DNA from: Lachnospiraceae bacterium
Lineage (GTDB): Bacteria; Bacillota; Clostridia; Lachnospirales; Lachnospiraceae
Direction: 5' to 3'
Assembly: GCA_015057525.1 (NCBI GenBank)
Contig: SVEE01000006.1
Span: 1 to 64,000, forward strand
Length of the DNA: 64,000 nucleotides
In this document: piece by piece, positions 53,164 to 61,798 of the stretch
Layout: the number at the start of each line of letters is the position of its first letter
Position numbering within the stretch: position 1 is the first letter of the stretch
Translations under genes and position numbers: made by a program
The notes under the pieces: generated by a model
The model's input: the letters and a program-made list of their open reading frames with translations, nothing else
Databases searched by the model: none
Told to the model about the DNA's origin: nothing

Positions 53164-54600
53164 ATGAAATTTAGAACCAAGGTACTTATTATAAATATAA
53201 TATTGCTCTCCACTGCCATAAGCACAGTAGGTTATTTTATGATTAAAAAAAATTTTGATTTGGCATTAGATTCTCAAATCAAAAGTGCAATAGAGGAAAA
53301 TAATTTAGTTCAATCTACTATGGAATATGATTTATTAGATATTTCTTATTCCACAAATATGATAACCCAGATGGTCGAAGCATTTAACTCTTCCTTGACA
53401 GGAATTCCTCAAAATCAAACTATTATTTACATTGTCTATGATGGTGAATTGATATTTTCAAATGCTAATAACGAAATTGCCTACCCAGACACTCTTTGGC
53501 AACAGACAGTTGTAGGAAAAAAAGTATATTCCATCGAATCACTTAACGATAAATACTATATTTATACATCATCAAGAAATGATGTTTTTGATAAACCTCT
53601 AAACATAATCACACAAAAAGATATTACCAGCATTTACAAACTTATGGAGCAGCAGAAGGATTATTTTAGAATGTTGTTAATTATAGTTCTTATGGTATGT
53701 GGTGTTTCTATGACTGCCATTAGTTTTATGCTTACAAAACCTTTAGAAACTTTAAAAAACACATCTGAACAGTTCGGCAAAGGTGATTACGACGCCCGGG
53801 TTACAATCACAACCTCCGACGAAATAGGAGTTCTTGCAAAAACATACAACGACATGGCAACGGCAGTTTCCAACCATATGGATGAACTAAAAGATATGGT
53901 TGCCAGAAGAGAACAGTTTGTAGCTGATTTTACTCATGAGATGAAAACACCAATGACCTCTATCATTGGTTATGCTGACACAATTCGTTCCATGGAACTA
54001 CCAAGGGAAACCCAAATAATGGCTGCATCATATATTTTTTCCGAAGGCAAACGACTTGAAGCCATGTCCATGAAGCTTTTTGATTTAATATACACAGGGC
54101 AAAACAAGGTTAATTTTTCAAAGATAAACACAGTAAAACTTATGTCTGATGTTATTGAAAGTGTAACTCCAGCCCTTAACAAAAAGAATATTTCCCTTGT
54201 GGATTCTTGTGAAAATGCAATTATTTCAGGTGACAAAGAGCTTCTAAAATCTGCTTTTATTAATATAATAGACAACGCACGTAAAGCTTCATCTGATAAC
54301 TCTCAAATCATTTTTACAGGCGCTATCGAAAAGGAAAAATTTGTTATCACAATCCAAGATTTCGGAATAGGAATAAGCGAAGAACACTTAAATCGTATAT
54401 GCGATGAATTTTATATGGTAGACAAGTCTCGTTCCAGAAAGGAAGGCGGTGCAGGATTAGGTCTTTCTCTTGCAAGCCTAATTTTCAAAACTCATGATGC
54501 TGATTTTAAAATATCCAGTATTCTGAGCGAAGGCACTACCATGAAAATTTCTTTCGACCTTTACATCGAAGAAGAAAAGGAGGGCAACCATGAAAAATAA
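53164..54600 (+). CDS. Sensor histidine kinase
   Basis: A 478-residue kinase: membrane segment 7-27, extracytoplasmic sensor 28-165 with no recognised fold, second membrane segment 169-190, HAMP linker (TKPLETLKNTSEQFGKGDYDARV), phospho-acceptor His258 in DFTHEMKTPMTS, N-box NIIDNARKAS, and G-boxes DFGIGIS and GGAGLGLSLA. It should phosphorylate the regulator just upstream. Its end overlaps the next gene by 11 bp. Confidence 0.95.
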   Translation: MKFRTKVLIINIILLSTAISTVGYFMIKKNFDLALDSQIKSAIEENNLVQSTMEYDLLDISYSTNMITQMVEAFNSSLTGIPQNQTIIYIVYDGELIFSNANNEIAYPDTLWQQTVVGKKVYSIESLNDKYYIYTSSRNDVFDKPLNIITQKDITSIYKLMEQQKDYFRMLLIIVLMVCGVSMTAISFMLTKPLETLKNTSEQFGKGDYDARVTITTSDEIGVLAKTYNDMATAVSNHMDELKDMVARREQFVADFTHEMKTPMTSIIGYADTIRSMELPRETQIMAASYIFSEGKRLEAMSMKLFDLIYTGQNKVNFSKINTVKLMSDVIESVTPALNKKNISLVDSCENAIISGDKELLKSAFINIIDNARKASSDNSQIIFTGAIEKEKFVITIQDFGIGISEEHLNRICDEFYMVDKSRSRKEGGAGLGLSLASLIFKTHDADFKISSILSEGTTMKISFDLYIEEEKEGNHEK

Positions 54601-55408
54601 AACAACCATCTTAAACATAATCCTTGTTTTATTTACTGTCGTTGTTGTTTTAACAGCTGTCTTCCTCCCTGAAATATTACTCAAAAAACAAGCAGACAAA
54701 AAAACTGCCATAACTACAATTGCTCCCGAAGAATACTATCTAGCTTCCGCCACAGCCATAGCAATTGATGCATCCTCTAAGCTTACTGCAACAGATAGAA
54801 TAAATCTAATATCTGGCACATGGGAAAGTACTTTTTCTGAATGTTCCATCTCCGAGGCTTTTTTAACAGAGGCAGAAGCAGTAGATTTGGCGAAAGAACA
54901 AATAGAAATTTTTGTAGAAAACAAATCTTATCCTTATTCTATAAAATCATCCTATAAAAACTGGTATTCTTACGAGACAAAGGTCTATAGTTATAAAGAT
55001 GCTACATTTAACACATACACAGCTTACTTATGGGAAATAACTTTTACAAAATACGATAATTCTATTATACACACTATTCTAATGACAGAAAGCGGCACTA
55101 TACTTGATGCAAGGGTTAACGAAAATACTTACGAAGCAAAATCCCTTTTGCTCTCCTACAATACCAGCAATGTTGATATAATTTTTGGCAATCCTGTTGC
55201 AACAATTAATGACGAAAAAATATATGCATATCACTCAAAAATATATGGCATATACCCGAATGTTGATTTAAGTTCCGCTACAATAATTAATGCATATTCC
55301 ATTGTTGTAAGAGAATCTTCTGCCATCTCAGAAAAATATATTATATATCAATATTCCACAGATACACATTACGGTATAGGAATAATGCCGGAGCAGCTAC
55401 TTAACTAG
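54590..55408 (+). CDS. Membrane-anchored extracytoplasmic protein linked to the two-component system
   Basis: A 272-residue protein with an N-terminal membrane anchor (ILNIILVLFTVVVVLTAVFLPEIL) and an outer domain of mixed strands, no Cys. No family recognised. AAGGAGGG lies before the ATG and the gene overlaps the kinase by 11 bp. By analogy with YycH/YycI-type auxiliary proteins it could tune the kinase from outside; that is inference. The last codons form one arm of the terminator, and the gene overlaps the convergent transglutaminase gene by 4 bp. Confidence 0.7.
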   Translation: MKNKTTILNIILVLFTVVVVLTAVFLPEILLKKQADKKTAITTIAPEEYYLASATAIAIDASSKLTATDRINLISGTWESTFSECSISEAFLTEAEAVDLAKEQIEIFVENKSYPYSIKSSYKNWYSYETKVYSYKDATFNTYTAYLWEITFTKYDNSIIHTILMTESGTILDARVNENTYEAKSLLLSYNTSNVDIIFGNPVATINDEKIYAYHSKIYGIYPNVDLSSATIINAYSIVVRESSAISEKYIIYQYSTDTHYGIGIMPEQLLN

Positions 55409-55423
55409 GCTCCGGCATTTTTT
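55384..55423. terminator. Terminator shared by overlapping convergent genes
   Basis: AATGCCGGAGC and GCTCCGGCATT pair over 11 bp around a 14-nt loop, followed by TTTT. The left arm lies in the last codons of the plus-strand gene and the right arm in the last codons of the minus-strand gene. Both stop codons lie in the loop and overlap at CTAG. Confidence 0.88.
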
Positions 55424-57795
55424 AACCATTCTATTGCTATATTATATTCTTCTTGGGATATGACTTTTCCTGAAAATCCTGCTTTTTCTAGTACGCAAAT
55501 TATATAAGCAGTATCTTCTTTTACTTTATCCGACGTTACTTCTACATTTTCCTCTTCGGTTTTATTTGCATCATATTTTTTCGCATATAAATATTCTACC
55601 TGTTCTTTGTAGTTTATCTTATCTCTAAAATCTTTATCCCGTTTTCTTATTTTTTTACAGAAAGAAGCATATTTCATAATAAGCTTATCGCTGTTATCTG
55701 CTTTATTAAACCTTATAAAATATCTTGCAAATTTAATTCCCTTCACGCTACCAAAAACTAAAGTTATACTTCCCAACAAGCCCAATAATACATAACAAAT
55801 ATTGCGCACCAGTTCATCAGATATCTTAAATCCTTCTCCTTGTGTTATTTCAACTTCTTCACCGGAAGTGTCACCAGATCCCATTATATTTTCAAACATT
55901 GTCCAGAAATCTTCCGCTTCCTCCACCTCTCCAACAGGAGTTACTTCAACTGGAATCCATCCATTTTCAAAATCGTATATCTCTATCCACGCATGGGCAT
56001 CCGCATCTGTTACATTAACCTCTACTAACGCGGTTTCGCCGAGTTCCGAATATCCATCGTAGTAGTCAGAATACCTGGCACCCTCAACTAATTCACCATC
56101 TGTTATCTGGTTGTAATCTATGGCATAACCTTCAACATATCTTGCAGGAATTCCCATATATCTTAAAACCAACACAGCCGCTGTAGCATAGTGAGCACAG
56201 TATCCCTTTTGGTTTTCCAAAATAAAGTAATTAACAAAATCTTCGTTCTTTGGAGTTTTTCCAGGACGTATGGTGTATGGAATTTCAGCTTGAAAATATG
56301 CCACTAATTCTCTCACAACTTCCTCATTAGTTCCTATCCAATCAAACTGAGAAACAACATACTCCACAGCCTCGTAGTTTTCCTCTGGCACATACAAATC
56401 CGCATCAGTATATGGCATACAATCTGTATAATCCGTTTCATATACCCACGCCTCATTACCATCTAATCTAGGATAGAATATAACATCAACAAATCCCTGT
56501 GCACTAGATATTGGCTCATCATAATAATAGTAAGGCAAATAGTTTTCTCTGGCATCTGCACCTACATTGTTAATTCGCATTTTAGCCTTGGATGTATTCT
56601 GCTCCCCATTCATATAAGCCATGGAAAGGGCATCGGCTTCAGGTGTTTGTTCTACATCGTAACCATTCATAATATCCATACTTGTCCAAGAATTATCGTA
56701 TGGATTGTATCTAATTCCAGTGAAAGATTTCAGATAAATTGTATCAAAGCTATAAGGTGCCACCTGTACAACTAAATCTGTTTCATAATCAAGATACACA
56801 GTAGAAACATCTCCAAGTCTTCCATGACTCATACCTCCTGTATCCTGATTACGTCTGTAAAAAGCTGACCATCCATCTATAAGAAATGAACTAACAGCTG
56901 CCATTGTCACCTGCTTATATTTATTTCCTTCATATCCAGCATTAAAGTTCTCTTTAGGTTTAAATGCACTGGCAACTACAATCGCAACAAATACAAAACA
57001 AAATCCTATTATTCCCGCCTGAATCATTGCCTTTACATCGTAAACATATGCGATTTCTTTTTCTTTCACTTTGCCAGATAAGGTTTTATGACGTCTTCCC
57101 TTTTCTTCAAACACATAGCTATATCGTCTTACAGAAACCTGCGGACTGTAATGCCTTCCTGATTTAAATATATACGCCATAGCCATACCTGCTATTAACA
57201 TAACTGAATATATCATATCTGGCTCAGCCACAAGATAAAGAGGAATCATATTTAGTCCCATGATAAAAAAGCTCACAGTAACATATTGCATTCGTCTTGA
57301 AATATATACATTCAAAAATATGTCAAGAACTATTCCTATAAAAATAACAACGCAAGACACAGTAAGGTATCTGTTACCTATCTGCTCATTATACAAACGT
57401 TGTATGTCCACATCAAAATATTGGGATGCTTTATCAGTAGTGATATTAACGATGGCATAAAAACCACTGTTTATGTATGTTCTAAAAAGCATGACTAAAC
57501 CGCCAAATGCCACTAGCAATATTAAATAGCCTAGATTTTCTACCAGCAATCTGTAATATAAACAAGCACACAAAATAGCCATGATAAATATAACACCATG
57601 GCAAATAACTGTGTTGTACTCTATGTTAAATGCAGAAAGATAAAATCCTATACTTCCCATAGATAAAAGGTATACTACGAAGCCCTTTAAAAAGAGTGTA
57701 AGAATTCTATTCTCTTTCTTCTCAAAAAAGCTTTTACCAAGCATAACACCTTCGCACAGCTGTCTATCTTCAATTGTCTCCTTCGACTTAGCCAC
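55405..57795 (-). CDS. Membrane transglutaminase-like protein
   Basis: A 796-residue protein with about six N-terminal hydrophobic segments (30-210) and another at ~265. A large outer domain carries a transglutaminase-like core: Cys in QKGYCAHYATAAVLVLRYMG, His in DAHAWIEIYDFENGWIPVE. It ends with a further membrane segment (~675) and a ~100-residue cytoplasmic tail. It starts at GTG 57795, which overlaps the stop of the DUF58 gene; GGAGAATGG precedes it. It forms the MoxR-DUF58-transglutaminase operon. Confidence 0.88.
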   Translation of the reverse strand: MAKSKETIEDRQLCEGVMLGKSFFEKKENRILTLFLKGFVVYLLSMGSIGFYLSAFNIEYNTVICHGVIFIMAILCACLYYRLLVENLGYLILLVAFGGLVMLFRTYINSGFYAIVNITTDKASQYFDVDIQRLYNEQIGNRYLTVSCVVIFIGIVLDIFLNVYISRRMQYVTVSFFIMGLNMIPLYLVAEPDMIYSVMLIAGMAMAYIFKSGRHYSPQVSVRRYSYVFEEKGRRHKTLSGKVKEKEIAYVYDVKAMIQAGIIGFCFVFVAIVVASAFKPKENFNAGYEGNKYKQVTMAAVSSFLIDGWSAFYRRNQDTGGMSHGRLGDVSTVYLDYETDLVVQVAPYSFDTIYLKSFTGIRYNPYDNSWTSMDIMNGYDVEQTPEADALSMAYMNGEQNTSKAKMRINNVGADARENYLPYYYYDEPISSAQGFVDVIFYPRLDGNEAWVYETDYTDCMPYTDADLYVPEENYEAVEYVVSQFDWIGTNEEVVRELVAYFQAEIPYTIRPGKTPKNEDFVNYFILENQKGYCAHYATAAVLVLRYMGIPARYVEGYAIDYNQITDGELVEGARYSDYYDGYSELGETALVEVNVTDADAHAWIEIYDFENGWIPVEVTPVGEVEEAEDFWTMFENIMGSGDTSGEEVEITQGEGFKISDELVRNICYVLLGLLGSITLVFGSVKGIKFARYFIRFNKADNSDKLIMKYASFCKKIRKRDKDFRDKINYKEQVEYLYAKKYDANKTEEENVEVTSDKVKEDTAYIICVLEKAGFSGKVISQEEYNIAIEWLKNAGA

Positions 57796-58838
57796 TAGCC
57801 ATTCTCCTTAACCATAACAACTGCCTTGCTACCATCAGCTGTAACATGTAAATATGCTCTCATTTCCGGATGGACATTAGCCATATGTGATGCAGCTTCA
57901 TTCATATCCATATATGTTTTCTCATAAAACATTTTTGCAAATGCATCATCTAATTCCTCAGCATAATCAATTCTTATATCTTCGTACTCAAAACGAGTAG
58001 CACTCCAATACATAAGTCTTACAGTGGTCTTATCCTGAATAAGTTGACTTATTATAGAGTACGTAGTGGTAAGAATAATCTCTAAGTTATGAGGAACAAT
58101 ACCACACAGTTCAGGCAATATAACCAGCTGTTTATCTGACATACTAACTCTATCCTTTACCATTAGAATATCTCTCTTTGCAGAAAGCTTCCAATGAATA
58201 CTCATAAGCTTATCTCCAGGTATATATTCCCTAATTTCATGCACATCAGAAAAATCATTGCCTCGCTTACTGCTCTCTTCACTTTCTAACATTCCCTGAT
58301 CCAAATTCGCCGACTCAAAATCAAGTTCTCCGATTTTTTCAGGCATAACTGTAATTTCACCAACCTCATTTATATCCTTTTTAAGGAACATAAATCCCAT
58401 CAAGTCTTTTATTTTTACAGTTTTTACTTCCACCTGAATAATTCCCGGCAAGGTTGCCACTATAGGCAATTCAAGCTCATATCCTTTTTTTGCATACACA
58501 GGAATGGAAATTATTCTCTCTCCCTCTGTTTCAAAAAAAGGATTTCTTATAGCTAGACAAAGCTTTACATCTAGGGACATAGCCCATGTTGGATTTATTA
58601 TTTTTATATATACATATCCCTCTTTATTTTGATAGGCATACTTGTCTTTCACTGTTCTATTTTCTACCACAACCCTAATCTTACTTCGCAAGTAAATCGC
58701 TAACAGAGCAGAAAGTACAGGGCCAGCTATCATTATCACCAACAGCAAAAAATGGAAATGGCTGTGAAGAAAATAAAACACAAATCCATTAATTACAAGC
58801 AGGATTACATATGCAATTATTCTAAAAAAATTCTCCAT
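57795..58838 (-). CDS. DUF58 domain membrane protein
   Basis: A 347-residue protein: two membrane helices (residues 5-45), a beta region, then the DUF58 signature (SKRGNDFSDVHEIREYIPGD, SIHWKLSAKRD) with VWA-like character. DUF58 proteins are typical partners of MoxR ATPases. AGGTGAAAAT precedes the ATG. It starts 34 bp after the MoxR gene and its end overlaps the transglutaminase gene. Confidence 0.88.
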   Translation of the reverse strand: MENFFRIIAYVILLVINGFVFYFLHSHFHFLLLVIMIAGPVLSALLAIYLRSKIRVVVENRTVKDKYAYQNKEGYVYIKIINPTWAMSLDVKLCLAIRNPFFETEGERIISIPVYAKKGYELELPIVATLPGIIQVEVKTVKIKDLMGFMFLKKDINEVGEITVMPEKIGELDFESANLDQGMLESEESSKRGNDFSDVHEIREYIPGDKLMSIHWKLSAKRDILMVKDRVSMSDKQLVILPELCGIVPHNLEIILTTTYSIISQLIQDKTTVRLMYWSATRFEYEDIRIDYAEELDDAFAKMFYEKTYMDMNEAASHMANVHPEMRAYLHVTADGSKAVVMVKENG

Positions 58839-58871
58839 ATTTTCACCTGTAAAATCACATACTAGAATAGC

Positions 58872-59798
58872 TTAATTTCTTGGAGCCTCCACGCTTTTCA
58901 AAAGCAAGGCTATACCTTGTTCAATACCTATTCCTTGAGCCTTTGCTCGTGCTGAAAGCTTAACTCTATGTCCAAGTACATCTTTTGTAACACTTTGCAC
59001 ATCCTCTGCTGTTACAAAATCTCTTCCATCAATAACTGCCATGGCCTTAGCCATGCGAAGAAGTGCAATTGTACCTCTTGGACTTGCTCCCATGGAAAAT
59101 TGCCATAAGCTTCTAGTTGACTCAACTATATTTACAATGTATTCGTATATCTCATCATGAACAAACATATCATTAGTCTTTGTACGAAGACTAATAAGCT
59201 CATCAACACTTATTATACTTACAACTTTGTCTATTGGCTTTTGAGCATTGCCTTTAAGAATCTCTACCGCATCCTCATGTTCTGGATACCCCATAGATAA
59301 ACAAATCATGAATCTGTCAAGCTGAGACTCTGGAAGCATCTGCGTACCTGACGAGCCATATGGATTTTCTGTTGCAATAACTACAAAAGGATCTGGAAGT
59401 TTTCTTGTTACACCATCCACAGTGGCTGTTCCCTCTTCCATAACCTCCAGTAATGCTGACTGAGTTTTAGGGGAAGTTCTGTTTATCTCATCTGCAAGAA
59501 ATAAGTTACAGAAAACTGCACCTTCTTTATATTCAAACTCCTTAGTAGATGCATTATACATAGAAAATCCTAATATATCACTAGGCAGTACATCAGGAGT
59601 GAACTGAACCCTCTTATAGTTCATAGACATACTTCTTGCAAATGTTGTTGCAAGGGTTGTTTTTCCCACACCAGGTATATCCTCCATCAAAATATGTCCT
59701 CCTGCAATAACTGCAGCAAGCACCTTTTTTACCACATCAGATTTACCTTTTATAACTTTGTTTACTTCATTTTGAACTGCATCTAATTTTTGTTTCAT
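58872..59798 (-). CDS. MoxR-family AAA ATPase
   Basis: A 308-residue MoxR ATPase: Walker A EDIPGVGKTTLA, the VQFTPDVLPSDILGF segment, Walker B LFLADEINRTSPK, sensor ATENP and the C-terminal helical lid (MGASPRGTIALLRMAKAMA). MoxR proteins act as chaperones for envelope or metal-related complexes. The ATG at 59798 follows GGGAGAATAAC; the in-frame extension up to 59885 has no ribosome site. CATATGgCATATG, a 13-bp palindrome near 59857-59870, lies in its upstream region and could be an operator. Confidence 0.92.
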   Translation of the reverse strand: MKQKLDAVQNEVNKVIKGKSDVVKKVLAAVIAGGHILMEDIPGVGKTTLATTFARSMSMNYKRVQFTPDVLPSDILGFSMYNASTKEFEYKEGAVFCNLFLADEINRTSPKTQSALLEVMEEGTATVDGVTRKLPDPFVVIATENPYGSSGTQMLPESQLDRFMICLSMGYPEHEDAVEILKGNAQKPIDKVVSIISVDELISLRTKTNDMFVHDEIYEYIVNIVESTRSLWQFSMGASPRGTIALLRMAKAMAVIDGRDFVTAEDVQSVTKDVLGHRVKLSARAKAQGIGIEQGIALLLKSVEAPRN

Positions 59799-59907
59799 GT
59801 TATTCTCCCATCCAATACAATTAACTATTTGAACATACATATATAATAACAAATCATATGGCATATGTCGAACATAATTAGTCAAATATTAAACTAACTC
59901 TACCAAA

Positions 59908-59935
59908 CAAAAAAGGAGCAACTGCTCCTTATTTT
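59908..59935 (-). terminator. Terminator of the malic enzyme gene
   Basis: On the minus strand AAGGAGCA and TGCTCCTT form a tight stem with a 2-nt loop region followed by TTTTTTG; it overlaps the end of the malic enzyme gene. Confidence 0.8.
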
Positions 59936-61101
59936 GTTATTCCCTGTTTATGGGCCTCATCAGCCACAGCCTTCGCCACAACCTTCGCCACACGCTCATC
60001 AAAAGCTCCCGGAATAATATATTCTTCATTTAATTCTTCATCTGAAACAATAGAGGCAATAGCCTTTGCTGCTGCCATCTTCATTTCCTCAGTTATGCCT
60101 GTTGCTCTTGCATCAAGGGCACCTCTAAATATACCCGGAAAAACCAACACATTATTAATCTGGTTTGGATAATCCGAGCGACCTGTAGCCATAACTCTTA
60201 CTCCACCCTTTTTAGCCTCTTCAGGCATAATTTCTGGTGTAGGATTTGCCATAGCAAATACAATGGCATCCTTCGCCATGGTCTTAACCATATCCGCAGT
60301 AACTATATTAGGCGCCGATACACCAATAAATACATCCTTATCCTTAATGATTTGTTCAAGACTACCCTGTTCTTTGTTTTTGTTTGTTATTTCTGCCATC
60401 TTTGCCTGAGCAGGATTCATCCAATCTTCTCCCGGACAAAGAGCACCATTTTTATCAACTAAAACTGCATTTCCAATACCAAGTTGTAAAAGCAATTTGC
60501 ATATAGATATTCCTGCAGAACCCGCACCATTGATAACCACATTTGCCTTAGAAAAATCTTTTCTAACAAGTTTAAGTGCATTTATAAGGCCTGCCGATAC
60601 AACAATAGCTGTACCATGCTGATCATCATGAAATACTGGAATATCAAGTTCTTCCTTTAACCTTCTTTCTATTTCAAAACATCTTGGAGCTGAAATATCC
60701 TCAAGATTTATTCCTCCAAAAACAGGAGCAATACGCTTTACAGTTTCTACAATTTCATCTACATCCTTAGTATCAAGACAAATAGGAAAAGCATCTACAC
60801 CAGCAAACTCCTTAAAGAGAATTGCTTTTCCTTCCATAACTGGTATAGCAGCCTCAGGTCCTATATCTCCTAAACCAAGCACTGCTGTTCCATCTGACAC
60901 AACAGCTACCATATTAGATTTACAGGTGTATTTGTATACATCTTCTTTATTATCCCTAATTTTTCTACATGGTTCAGCAACACCCGGTGTGTATGCTGTA
61001 CTTAAATCGTTTCTATCTTTTATTTTAACCTTAGAAACAACTTCCACCTTACCATGATTGTCCTCATGCATTTTTAGGCTTAATTCATTATAGTCCATCA
61101 T
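59929..61101 (-). CDS. NAD(P)-dependent malic enzyme
   Basis: A 390-residue malic enzyme, which converts malate to pyruvate and CO2. Signatures are STAYTPGVAEPCRKI (Tyr acid), GLGDIGPEAAIPVMEGKA, PVFHDDQHGTAIV, the dinucleotide fold VVINGAGSAGISICKLLL, and FAMANPTPEI. It is of the short, bacterial form. GAGGAACG precedes the ATG. The hypothetical membrane gene starts upstream, 9 bp away, so an operon with the two zinc-ribbon-type genes is likely. Confidence 0.93.
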   Translation of the reverse strand: MMDYNELSLKMHEDNHGKVEVVSKVKIKDRNDLSTAYTPGVAEPCRKIRDNKEDVYKYTCKSNMVAVVSDGTAVLGLGDIGPEAAIPVMEGKAILFKEFAGVDAFPICLDTKDVDEIVETVKRIAPVFGGINLEDISAPRCFEIERRLKEELDIPVFHDDQHGTAIVVSAGLINALKLVRKDFSKANVVINGAGSAGISICKLLLQLGIGNAVLVDKNGALCPGEDWMNPAQAKMAEITNKNKEQGSLEQIIKDKDVFIGVSAPNIVTADMVKTMAKDAIVFAMANPTPEIMPEEAKKGGVRVMATGRSDYPNQINNVLVFPGIFRGALDARATGITEEMKMAAAKAIASIVSDEELNEEYIIPGAFDERVAKVVAKAVADEAHKQGITK

Positions 61102-61110
61102 CGTTCCTCA

Positions 61111-61785
61111 CTAATATGCTTTGCGGGTTTTTTTCCACTTGGAAAAACCAACTGCATTTCCGATTACATTTACAAGCATAAATACTGCATTTACCACAAG
61201 ACCAATAAACAGTATTTTATATATTCCAAAATACTCACCATATTCGTATACAGACAATTCAAATCTTTCATCTGCATAGCCATATGTATAAATGTATATT
61301 ATTACTGCTGCAACACTAGCTACAAAAGACACAATGCTTAGAAGCAGTGCAGGCTTGTTTTTAGGATTTAAAGCCTTAACAATATCCACCAATGTAAGTA
61401 TAGTAGCTACTATTATTAATACTGCTATTATTGTAAACATTGTTGTTATATGTGATTGAGCCTTTTCAGATAAGACGTAATTTTGAAGTGCATCCAACCA
61501 ATACAAATCAGCAATCTCACCATAATATCCATCCACAACATATGAAACAGGCTTAGCCATCATTATCATAGACATAACTGTTGCCGTAGCCGCCCCAAGA
61601 AGAGCAAGCATAGCTGATACTGTGTAAACAGTAAGCTTTGGTGCAGGCTGTGGTTCATAGCTGGCAACAACTTTTTTATCTAATTTCTGTTCCTTATTTT
61701 CTTTTACACTATTATTTGCAGAAGCTGTTCCATTGTTTTTCTTTTCTGCTTCTTTTTTTCTTTCAGCTCTGGATTTCTTAGCCAT
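61111..61785 (-). CDS. Four-helix membrane protein with Lys-rich N-terminus
   Basis: A 224-residue protein with a Lys/Glu-rich, coiled N-terminus (~1-50), then four hydrophobic segments (about 51-77, 115-137, 145-170 and 190-213), and the C-terminal KWKKTRKAY. The layout, spacing and ending (K/W-KK) match the four-helix part of the neighbour at 61799, so the two are probably paralogous. Family unknown. TTAGGAGG precedes the ATG. It is between the zinc-ribbon gene and malic enzyme. Confidence 0.65.
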   Translation of the reverse strand: MAKKSRAERKKEAEKKNNGTASANNSVKENKEQKLDKKVVASYEPQPAPKLTVYTVSAMLALLGAATATVMSMIMMAKPVSYVVDGYYGEIADLYWLDALQNYVLSEKAQSHITTMFTIIAVLIIVATILTLVDIVKALNPKNKPALLLSIVSFVASVAAVIIYIYTYGYADERFELSVYEYGEYFGIYKILFIGLVVNAVFMLVNVIGNAVGFSKWKKTRKAY

Positions 61786-61798
61786 AATTTCCTCCTAA

